A stretch of DNA of 64,000 bases from CAZZCU01 sp964652825 (GTDB taxonomy: Bacteria > Bdellovibrionota_B > Oligoflexia > Oligoflexales > CAZZCU01): assembly GCA_964652825.1 (NCBI GenBank), contig CAZZCU010000004.1, forward strand, positions 62,001 through 126,000, written 5' to 3'. The notes beneath the pieces were generated by a model. It ran no database searches, was not told the DNA's origin, and saw nothing but the letters and a program-made list of their open reading frames with translations. Shown here piece after piece: positions 1-7,239 of the stretch. A program made the translations under genes and the position numbers. How positions within the stretch are numbered: the stretch's first letter is position 1; the number at the start of each line of letters is the position of its first letter.

Positions 1-16
1 ACGCATTGCGAATATT

Positions 17-1669
17 ATGCGCGCTAAAACCCGTTTTGCTTCGCCGGTGACTATTGATGTGAATGTTGTAGCGTTCCCTGAGCCGTCGCAGTCGCGTCAG
101 CGTCGTCTCGATGCGCAGAGTGAAGATCCTTTCAATCTTGATAAATTGCGCCAGATGCTGATGATGTTCCGCGAATTGGCTGGTACTAAAGAGATCATCA
201 CTAATAACAGTACTACCTCGACCAGTAATAACTCCGAGTCGTCCAAAGTCGCCAGCACCAATAATTCAAGTACGTCCGCATCGGAGCGCCAGATGCGCTC
301 TGATGTTAGCACGCAAACTTCGGCTGCGGGGGAATCAGTCGAATGGGCGGTGTATATCGGCGCCTTTATCCTGCTGGCCGGGCTTTTGGTTGCGGTGTTT
401 CTGCGTGTTTTGGCGGCGAATCGCGATGCCAAAGTTATGGTGGCTGAGGCCGATGGCCAAGGCACCACCAATGGAATTTTGGCACAGTTGCTACGCGGTC
501 GTGCGGCAGCCAATAATAACGATGCTGGCGCTCCTGCTGCATCAGCGCCAACGGCGATGCTGGCGCCAGCGCAAGTATCGCAACGCCTGCGTATCGATCA
601 GTTGCGTTCGACACTCATGAGCACCCTGGTTGAGGCGCCGCGTGTTGCGCGTGATACGTTCGCGCGCATGCTTCGTGAGGATGGTGTTGAGCTTACCGCC
701 AAATATGTTCACTTGCTTGGTCAAGTCGTTGTATTTGAATTGATCGACGATCCGGATTTAAAATCCAAACTGGTTGATCTGAGTGAGTTTTATCATCGCT
801 CCAGCTTTGTCTTTACCGCTGACGAAGAGTTGGCATTGTTACAGATGTTGAAAACCCGCTTCACCGCTAGTGAAATCCGGGTCATGACGCGTAAAACCAA
901 TGAACAATTCGACTTTCTGACCAAGTTGACGCCGCAGCAAATCTTTCAGTTAGTCATGGACGAACGGCCGCAGGTACAAAGCGTGGTCTTGCTGCAGCTG
1001 GAACGCAGTGTTCGCATGCAAGTTTACGATTTGTTCCGTGGTCAGGCGAAAAGTCAATTGCTGCAGGAACTCTCCAAAGGCGATTCCGTGCCGCGTGAAT
1101 ACCTATTCTCCGTCGCGCAGGCGATCGCGCGCAAGGCTCAGACGCGCCCTGAGTTCGATGCCGAGAATCTACGTGGCTCCGACATTCTACTGGATTTGTT
1201 GCAGCGTTCGGATTTGCAAGAGCAACGTCAGCTTATGGCTAATCTCATGCGCACGAATCCAGATACCGCGCGTGGCGTGAAAGCAAAATTGATTACCATC
1301 GAGACACTCAATTTCCTCAAGGATGGTTTGTTGATCGAGGTAGTGTTGGGTATGCAGCGCGCTGAGTTGTTAACTTTCTTGCGTGGTACGCGTCAGCATA
1401 TTTGCAACTTGCTGTTGAATAAGGCGCCGCGTGAGCTTGCGGAAAGCTGGTATGAAGAGCTACAAAATCTCGGCGCGGTTGATGATGCGCAGTATAGGTC
1501 GGTTGAGGCGAAGATTGTCAGCCGTATTCAAGCCATGGCTGCCGCTGGCGCGATCAGTATTGTCGCGCTAAATGACATCATGTTTAGCACGATGACCGCC
1601 AAAGACGGCACCAATGTTTCCAACGCTATGCCGACGACACCGCCGGCGCCAGGTTATATCGCCGCATAA
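17..1669 (+). CDS. FliG-like protein fused to a membrane segment (possible FliF/SctJ-FliG fusion), probably 5'-partial
   Basis: 550 residues from the first ATG, but the frame stays open to the window edge, so the true start may lie upstream. Residues 1-60 include a short beta-rich stretch (TIDVNVVAFPEP) like the ring-building part of FliF/SctJ proteins. A Ser/Asn/Thr-rich linker follows (about 62-95), then one strong transmembrane segment at about 111-134. Residues 180-535 read like FliG middle and C-terminal domains, with the typical LTPQQIFQLVMDERPQ segment and a C-terminal stretch matching the FliG torque-helix region. In known systems FliF forms the MS ring in the inner membrane and FliG binds its C-terminus as the rotor switch. 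A fusion is inferred from this order. No other flagellar or type III secretion gene is seen in the window. It could instead be part of a non-flagellar T3SS-like base. Confidence 0.6.
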   Translation: MRAKTRFASPVTIDVNVVAFPEPSQSRQRRLDAQSEDPFNLDKLRQMLMMFRELAGTKEIITNNSTTSTSNNSESSKVASTNNSSTSASERQMRSDVSTQTSAAGESVEWAVYIGAFILLAGLLVAVFLRVLAANRDAKVMVAEADGQGTTNGILAQLLRGRAAANNNDAGAPAASAPTAMLAPAQVSQRLRIDQLRSTLMSTLVEAPRVARDTFARMLREDGVELTAKYVHLLGQVVVFELIDDPDLKSKLVDLSEFYHRSSFVFTADEELALLQMLKTRFTASEIRVMTRKTNEQFDFLTKLTPQQIFQLVMDERPQVQSVVLLQLERSVRMQVYDLFRGQAKSQLLQELSKGDSVPREYLFSVAQAIARKAQTRPEFDAENLRGSDILLDLLQRSDLQEQRQLMANLMRTNPDTARGVKAKLITIETLNFLKDGLLIEVVLGMQRAELLTFLRGTRQHICNLLLNKAPRELAESWYEELQNLGAVDDAQYRSVEAKIVSRIQAMAAAGAISIVALNDIMFSTMTAKDGTNVSNAMPTTPPAPGYIAA

Positions 1670-1678
1670 AATTAAGTT

Positions 1679-2251
1679 TCAGCTTTTATCACTAAAACGC
1701 AGCGCATGCTTCCATAGCAGTTGTTGGGCATTCATATAGTCGGCATTGAGATCGCGAAAACGCCCACAGATTTCCTGAGCGCAGATACGATAAAAGTTCA
1801 TGCGTACGGTCTCGCTGGTGCTGTCGATAAAACGCTCAAAATCCAAAGCATCAATGTGTAGCAGATGACAGAACGTTTCTGCGCATACGGTTGCTGAGCG
1901 TGGTGCATCATCGAATAAACTGAATTCGCCGAAGTGAGCCACGGATTCCAGCATCGCCAGGCGATGCATTTGCCCCGAAGCCTGATCGTTTTTGTACACG
2001 GAGACACTGCCGGACATCAAGACGAACAAGCCGCGGGTATTTTCGCCCTCGATCACAACATATGACTGAGCTTGAGCGGTGCGGTATTCAGCGAATTTAA
2101 ACAGCGCGAGCAATTGCTCATCATTAAAGCTGCCAAGCAAAGGCACTGATCGGAGAACCTGCAGGCCGAAGTCTGGGAGACGAATTCGCTGCGCGATATC
2201 ATCGCCAAATGTCGCCGAGACCGGTGCGGCGCTGTCGGAGGCTTCCATCAT
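1679..2251 (-). CDS. Stand-alone cyclic-nucleotide-binding domain protein
   Basis: 190 residues from an ATG preceded by AGGTGG at a good distance. A longer reading from an upstream TTG would overlap the previous gene by 31 bases and has no ribosome site, so the ATG two bases after the cysteine-synthase stop is preferred. The cNMP-binding fold covers about residues 30-150: the LLGSFNDEQLLALF entry helix, the GLFVLMSGSVSVY strand, and FGEFSLFDDAPRSATV, the phosphate-binding cassette with its Gly-Glu and Arg. No helix-turn-helix follows, only a C-terminal helical tail, so it is not a normal Crp-type transcription factor. It sits directly behind the CBS-domain PLP enzyme and is probably co-transcribed with it. 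The ligand and partner are unknown. Confidence 0.85.
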   Translation of the reverse strand: MMEASDSAAPVSATFGDDIAQRIRLPDFGLQVLRSVPLLGSFNDEQLLALFKFAEYRTAQAQSYVVIEGENTRGLFVLMSGSVSVYKNDQASGQMHRLAMLESVAHFGEFSLFDDAPRSATVCAETFCHLLHIDALDFERFIDSTSETVRMNFYRICAQEICGRFRDLNADYMNAQQLLWKHALRFSDKS

Positions 2252-2253
2252 AC

Positions 2254-3612
2254 CTATCCACCTATGGTTCGGGTTGTCATCCAATCGACCAAATCAATTT
2301 TGGTCAGGATTTGGGTAGGTTTGCCGGTTTTATCGATCACCACCGCGCGACCGGATTGCAATAACATGGTCTGGAGCGCGCTGAGCGGTGTCGTTTCATC
2401 CACGGTCGGCACCGAGCGGTTCATCACGGTGGCGACGTGGGTCGTAGCATCGTTGCCGAGTGAGGTTAGATGTTTCAATAAATCCTCCTCAGTGATGATA
2501 CCAACTAAACGTTCGTTATCCTGAACCGGTAGTTGCGATATTCCTTGCTGCTTCATCATATTGACAGCTTGTTCAATAGTATCAGTTTGCTTGATGGTCA
2601 GTAAGTTGCGCGTCGGCTTATGTTGCATCAGCAGGCTCACCTGGCCATCCAATGCTTCGGGACCGATAAACTGGTTATTTTGCATCCACTTGTCGTCGAT
2701 GAATTTAGTCATGTAGTTACGGACGCCATCGGCCAGCAGGACGACGCAGTTTTGGCCTTCATTCAATCGCGCAGCCGCCTGCAACGCCGCGTATAGCGCT
2801 GCACCGCTGGAGCCGCCACATAACAAGCCTTCTTCTCGAATCAGACGACGCGCCAATAAAAACGACTGTCGATCATTGGTTTTTACCCATTCGTCGACAA
2901 TTTTGCGATCGAGCACATCAGGAATAAAGTCGTAGCCGATACCTTCCACCTTATAGCTGGCGATATGTGTACCACCACCTAGAATGGAACCGATCGGATC
3001 AGCGCCGATGATTTTGGCTTTCGGACAAACCTCCTTGATGCGCTTGGCAACGCCGGTAATCGTTCCACCGGTTCCCGCCGCCATGACCACCATATCAACT
3101 TTGTTATTGAGATCTTCGAGAATCTCCTGCGCAGTGGTTTGGTAATGGATATCTGGATTGGCTGGATTACTGTACTGATCAAGAATATGCGCGTTAGGTA
3201 GTTCTTTTTGCAGACGCTTGGCGACGCTGATGTGACTTTCCGGTGCATCCCAGGCGGCCTCGGTGGGCGTGCGGATAATTTCGGCACCCAAAGCCTCCAG
3301 CACCACCTGTTTTTCGCGGCTCATTTTCTCCGGCATGGTGATGATAATGCGATAGCCGCGTACGGCACCGGCAAGCGCCAGACCAATCCCGGTATTGCCA
3401 CTTGTCGGCTCAATCAGCGTATCGCCGGGCTTAATACGACCGGTTTTTTCGGCTTGGACGACCATACTGTAGCCGATTCGATCTTTTACCGATCCACCCG
3501 GGTTCAAAAATTCGCATTTTGCGTAAAGATTGCATTTTAATCTGGCATTCACGCGATGTAGCTTGACTAAAGGTGTCTTGCCGATTGCGTCGAGGATCGT
3601 ATTGAATAGCAT
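2254..3612 (-). CDS. cbs: Cystathionine beta-synthase / cysteine synthase with C-terminal CBS pair
   Basis: 452 residues. PLP-dependent beta-replacement enzyme of the cysteine synthase/cystathionine beta-synthase family, condensing an activated serine with sulfide or homocysteine in the cytosol. The Schiff-base lysine is K43 in NPGGSVKDR. The substrate loop SGNTG is at 71-75, the PLP-phosphate loop GTGGT at 180-184, and GGSSG at 267-270. Two CBS repeats occupy about 330-445, the arrangement of regulated cystathionine beta-synthases without the heme-binding N-terminus of animal enzymes. The ATG start has a G-rich ribosome site (GGGGGC). The downstream cyclic-nucleotide-binding gene begins two bases after its stop. 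Sequence alone does not separate the cystathionine and cysteine synthase activities. Confidence 0.9.
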   Translation of the reverse strand: MLFNTILDAIGKTPLVKLHRVNARLKCNLYAKCEFLNPGGSVKDRIGYSMVVQAEKTGRIKPGDTLIEPTSGNTGIGLALAGAVRGYRIIITMPEKMSREKQVVLEALGAEIIRTPTEAAWDAPESHISVAKRLQKELPNAHILDQYSNPANPDIHYQTTAQEILEDLNNKVDMVVMAAGTGGTITGVAKRIKEVCPKAKIIGADPIGSILGGGTHIASYKVEGIGYDFIPDVLDRKIVDEWVKTNDRQSFLLARRLIREEGLLCGGSSGAALYAALQAAARLNEGQNCVVLLADGVRNYMTKFIDDKWMQNNQFIGPEALDGQVSLLMQHKPTRNLLTIKQTDTIEQAVNMMKQQGISQLPVQDNERLVGIITEEDLLKHLTSLGNDATTHVATVMNRSVPTVDETTPLSALQTMLLQSGRAVVIDKTGKPTQILTKIDLVDWMTTRTIGG

Positions 3613-3825
3613 CTAAGCCCCCAGAACCGGTCTGAATTTGGAAGAAATTAGCTGATTTACAATAAATCCAGCGCCGTTTTGCGTCAATGAAGAAACGGTA
3701 GGCGAAGGTTGGCCGCCTCATTGACAGCATTTGGGAGCAATGAAAAAATCTAATTAAGACAATCACCATAATCCTCTCGGCGAGCCAAAGCCCAATCAGA
3801 AGTAAATGTTATGCGGGACTGATGT

Positions 3826-4899
3826 ATGTTTTCGCGTCCTATGATCGCAATCGATATTGGTTCATCGTCCATTAAGGTCGTTGAACTCAGCGGCAGCGTT
3901 GCCAAACGCAAGCTTACCGCCATGGGGTTGGAACTGATTCCTCCGGGCGCCATCATTGATGGTGCCATCCAGGAGGAAATGATTGTCGCCGAAGTTGCCC
4001 GCAATTTGTTGCAGCGGTTGAAGATCATCACTACCGGTCGTCGCGCATCGCTGTGCCTTGGTGGTAACGCCGTTATGGTTAAGCGCATCACTATTCAAGT
4101 TAGTAATGATATGGATATCGACGAACAGATTGTGCATGAGGCGGAACAACATTTTCAAATGGATTTAGCCGAGCTGTATTACAAGCATCATATTCTCGCG
4201 CCGGCTCCAAACGCGCTTGGTCAACTGCCGGTTGTTCTTGTCGGCGCTAAGCGTGATGTCGTTGAGCAGCATATTGCTCTCGTGCGTTCGCTCGGTATGC
4301 GAACCGGCATCGTTGATTGCGACGTGTTTTGCATGGCGAATATGTTTGAATATAATCATCCCCAAGTCGAAGCACTTACCGCGTTGGTCAATATCGGTGC
4401 GACCAAAACCGAAGTCGTGGTTACCAATAGCGCGGAGTTTCTGTTTACCCGCGAAATTCAACTGGGCGGCGACGAATACTCACGCCAAATCAGCGCGGCC
4501 TTAAACGTGGATTTTGAGAATGCCGAAACTTTTAAAGTCTCCGCCGGTCAGCCGGGTGGTTCGACTCCAGAAGAAGTTCAGCGTGTTATTGCCAGTGTTA
4601 ATGATCAGTTGGTTGCTGAAATCAAATCAACTTTGGATTTTTATTTTCAAAGTGGCGAAGCACCGGGCGGCGCTACCGGCATCAATCATATGTTCTTGAC
4701 CGGTGGCGGTAGCCGCATTGTCGGTCTGGATGGTGCATTGGCGAGTACGCTTCAGGTGCATGTGCAACTTTTGAATCCGTTCTATCGCGTGGATGTGAAT
4801 CCAAAACGATTTGATATGGATTACGTACTACGACAGGGTCATTTGTATGGTGTCGCGGTTGGGCTGGGCCTAAGACGAATGGGCGATGAAGCAGCATGA
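3826..4899 (+). CDS. pilM: Type IV pilus assembly ATPase-fold protein PilM
   Basis: 357 residues. Actin-like cytoplasmic protein of the type IV pilus alignment complex, which binds the N-terminal tail of PilN. The first phosphate-binding motif, IAIDIGSSSIKVVEL, is at residues 7-21, and the FLTGGGSRIVGL adenosine motif is near residue 290, as in the PilM/FtsA fold. Length matches the family (about 350). It is the first gene of a compact pilM-N-O-P-Q run in standard order and overlaps pilN by four bases (ATGA), which implies translational coupling. A 213-base gap upstream, between divergent genes, should hold the operon promoter, but I see no convincing -35/-10 pair there. Confidence 0.95.
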   Translation: MFSRPMIAIDIGSSSIKVVELSGSVAKRKLTAMGLELIPPGAIIDGAIQEEMIVAEVARNLLQRLKIITTGRRASLCLGGNAVMVKRITIQVSNDMDIDEQIVHEAEQHFQMDLAELYYKHHILAPAPNALGQLPVVLVGAKRDVVEQHIALVRSLGMRTGIVDCDVFCMANMFEYNHPQVEALTALVNIGATKTEVVVTNSAEFLFTREIQLGGDEYSRQISAALNVDFENAETFKVSAGQPGGSTPEEVQRVIASVNDQLVAEIKSTLDFYFQSGEAPGGATGINHMFLTGGGSRIVGLDGALASTLQVHVQLLNPFYRVDVNPKRFDMDYVLRQGHLYGVAVGLGLRRMGDEAA

Positions 4900-5711
4900 T
4901 TAAAGTCAATCTAACGCCGGATGAAGAACTAGCCAACCCGCTCTGGTGGTTGCCTGAGGCGGCTTGCGCAATTATTCTGTGCGTGGCGGCTTTTAGTGGT
5001 GTTTTCTATTATCTCGGGCAACTGAAACAGCAAATTGTCACCGCGCAGATTGAGTACGATGCATTGACTGCCAGTACTGCGCAGTTGCAGAACGATGTGA
5101 AAAAATACGATGAGATCCGCTCAGAAAGAGAAAAACTCGCAAGCAAAGTTGAAGGTTTGCGTGCAATCACCTTGTCTAAAGTCAAACGTTATCGGCCGCT
5201 TATTCTGCTCGAACATCTGCAGAATCTGAAACCCGAAGGTATGTGGTTCACTGATGTAGATATGCTGCGTGATTCCAGTGTCGATCTGCCGCCGGCTCCG
5301 GCGCCCGCGCCGCAGGCAACGGCAGCAAATAATCCTAATCCAACGCCAGCTACGCCGCCGCAGAGAAGACTAGAACGCGATGATGTTGCGATTGTCGGTG
5401 CGGCGTTTGATAACCTATTGGTTGCGGAGTTTATGTCGACGCTCAAGACCACTCAGGCACAGGAAACCGATAGCAGAGACTTGCGAACGTTGGTTTACTT
5501 TGAGCGCGTGGAGTTGTCGCACACCGAAACCGAGGCCAATAACGCCAGCTTTGATGCCAATAATCTCCAAGCACGGACCGCCGCCATTTCCTATCCCGTT
5601 GTTAAGTTCAGTTTGCGATTAAAGTATGGCGAGCGTTCGGAGAATTCTGGAAGTGCGATGAAATTATCGTTACGTCATCAAAACGACGCTGATCGCGTCG
5701 TTCGGAAGTAG
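4896..5711 (+). CDS. pilN: Type IV pilus inner-membrane protein PilN
   Basis: 271 residues. The conserved N-terminal PilM-binding motif (IKVNLTP) is at residues 2-8, followed by one transmembrane segment at about 17-41, a coiled coil at about 43-85 and a periplasmic ferredoxin-like domain. It is longer than common PilN proteins (about 180-200 residues). The extra length includes an Ala/Pro-rich linker at about 130-157 and a charged C-terminal tail. PilN joins PilO in the periplasm and links PilM to PilP and the PilQ secretin. Its start overlaps the pilM stop. Confidence 0.92.
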   Translation: MIKVNLTPDEELANPLWWLPEAACAIILCVAAFSGVFYYLGQLKQQIVTAQIEYDALTASTAQLQNDVKKYDEIRSEREKLASKVEGLRAITLSKVKRYRPLILLEHLQNLKPEGMWFTDVDMLRDSSVDLPPAPAPAPQATAANNPNPTPATPPQRRLERDDVAIVGAAFDNLLVAEFMSTLKTTQAQETDSRDLRTLVYFERVELSHTETEANNASFDANNLQARTAAISYPVVKFSLRLKYGERSENSGSAMKLSLRHQNDADRVVRK

Positions 5712-5719
5712 GTGCGATC

Positions 5720-6304
5720 ATGGATATGTACGAACTAAGAGAACGCTACAAGGCGATCCCGACGCTGGCACGTTGCGGTGTTGTTTCTTTAGTCGTGCTG
5801 TTGGCGCCTATTTATATGTTGGTTGAAGAAAGCAGTGTGTTGGAAGCCCAGTTTGCCGAAAAACAGCAGCAGGAACAGGACGCACGTATTAAGTTTGAAC
5901 ATGCTAAAAACAAGAAGCGCGCGTTGCCGAACGAAGAACAAATGCTAACGTCCTATCAAGATAACTTGCGTCAGGCTCGTAAGATGCTGCCCGATGATTT
6001 TCAGATCGATGAAATTCTTCATGCCACCGCCACGCAGGCTCGGCATGCCGGTATTGATCTGGATCGCTTTGATCCTGACGACTCTATCGTTACCAACACG
6101 GATCAGGGTATTCGCATGCAGCGGATCGGTTTGAAACTGGGTGGTTCTTTTCATCAGGTGGCTCAGTTTTTGGATCTGATGTTGCACTTGGATAAATTAA
6201 TTCATTTCGAGCAACTTTCGCTTAAAGGTGCTGCTAATGATCGTGGCGGCAAGCGAAGTCTCGAAGTAACCACCGCCATGACGGTGTATGCCTCGTCTAA
6301 TTAG
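5720..6304 (+). CDS. pilO: Type IV pilus inner-membrane protein PilO
   Basis: 194 residues. One transmembrane segment lies at about 16-35, then a coiled coil rich in Glu/Gln/Lys (about 38-75) and a C-terminal ferredoxin-like domain, the standard PilO layout and length. It starts eight bases after pilN. In the family PilO forms a heterodimer with PilN and contacts PilP in the periplasm. Confidence 0.92.
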   Translation: MDMYELRERYKAIPTLARCGVVSLVVLLAPIYMLVEESSVLEAQFAEKQQQEQDARIKFEHAKNKKRALPNEEQMLTSYQDNLRQARKMLPDDFQIDEILHATATQARHAGIDLDRFDPDDSIVTNTDQGIRMQRIGLKLGGSFHQVAQFLDLMLHLDKLIHFEQLSLKGAANDRGGKRSLEVTTAMTVYASSN

Positions 6305-6325
6305 GAACAAATATAGGGCGATGAT

Positions 6326-7237
6326 TTGAAGTATTGTGATAGCAAAAATTCAATGCATAACCGCTACCTGCGCTTGGTATGCTTAAGTTTATTGCTCGGC
6401 ATCTTTGGTTTCGCCGGTGCTGGGCAATCCTCGGAAGAAAACGTGGTTGGTGTGCCGGTCATCGATGATCTTAACGAAGAATCGATGCGTGACTTATGGG
6501 AAAGCACGGGGGGTGTTCGACCCGACGGCGAGGATTTAACCTCTCTTGCCGGTGCCGAAGAGATTTTGAATCCGCCCAATGAGTATCATTATGCGGCCTT
6601 TGGTAAACCAGATCCGTTTGTGAAACCATTTGCACCACCTGTGCGCACGCGCGATACGAATCACGATCGTGACGGTGGTGATGCCATCGGCAAAAATAAA
6701 GAAGGTTATGAGATTCCGTTGGTCAGTGCTTTGCAAGTCAGTCTGCATTTGTTGCAAATTAAAGGTATCTGGGAAATTGGCGGTGGCGAACGCAAGGCTT
6801 TGATCGCGGTGGTTGGTGAAAAGGGCAATACCGCCATGCAGGGCCTGATCGCAAAAGTCGGTGACCCCATAGGTCTTGCTGGCAAGATTATCAAAATCGA
6901 GAAGAATTCCGTTGTCACGCGTCAGTATCGCTTGCGCGAAGACGGTTCACGAGAGTTTGAAGATGTGGTTTTGACTTTGGGAACCTCGATTCCCAATCGA
7001 TCGGCTCCGGAAGCAATGCGTAAAGGCCGAGTTATTCTCAGTCCGGGTAAGGAGCCACAACTTCAATACGATAATTTGCCGTTGATGCCCGCATCGGCGG
7101 CGGTGCCGGCGCCCGGCGAATTACAAAATCAACAAGCGCCATTAAACACGAAAACGCCGCAAACGAATATGCCGTTATCAGGTGCCGTCCAACCCGTGAC
7201 GTCGGAGTCGACGCCCATTGATTCGGTGAAGAGGTGA
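6326..7237 (+). CDS. pilP: Type IV pilus assembly protein PilP
   Basis: 303 residues when read from a TTG that follows AGGGCG at a usable distance. An ATG ten codons later (position 6353) gives a cleaner signal peptide but has no clear ribosome site. The N-terminal hydrophobic segment (LVCLSLLLGIFGFAGAG) looks like a signal peptide, and the usual PilP lipobox cysteine is not evident. The body carries the PilP beta-sandwich (about 125-225: YEIPLVSALQVSLHLLQIKGIW, GNTAMQGLIAKVGDPIG), preceded by a disordered region and followed by a Pro/Asn-rich tail. PilP couples the PilNO complex to the secretin N-domains. Its stop overlaps the ribosome-site region of pilQ. Confidence 0.88.
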   Translation: MKYCDSKNSMHNRYLRLVCLSLLLGIFGFAGAGQSSEENVVGVPVIDDLNEESMRDLWESTGGVRPDGEDLTSLAGAEEILNPPNEYHYAAFGKPDPFVKPFAPPVRTRDTNHDRDGGDAIGKNKEGYEIPLVSALQVSLHLLQIKGIWEIGGGERKALIAVVGEKGNTAMQGLIAKVGDPIGLAGKIIKIEKNSVVTRQYRLREDGSREFEDVVLTLGTSIPNRSAPEAMRKGRVILSPGKEPQLQYDNLPLMPASAAVPAPGELQNQQAPLNTKTPQTNMPLSGAVQPVTSESTPIDSVKR

Positions 7238-7239
7238 GT

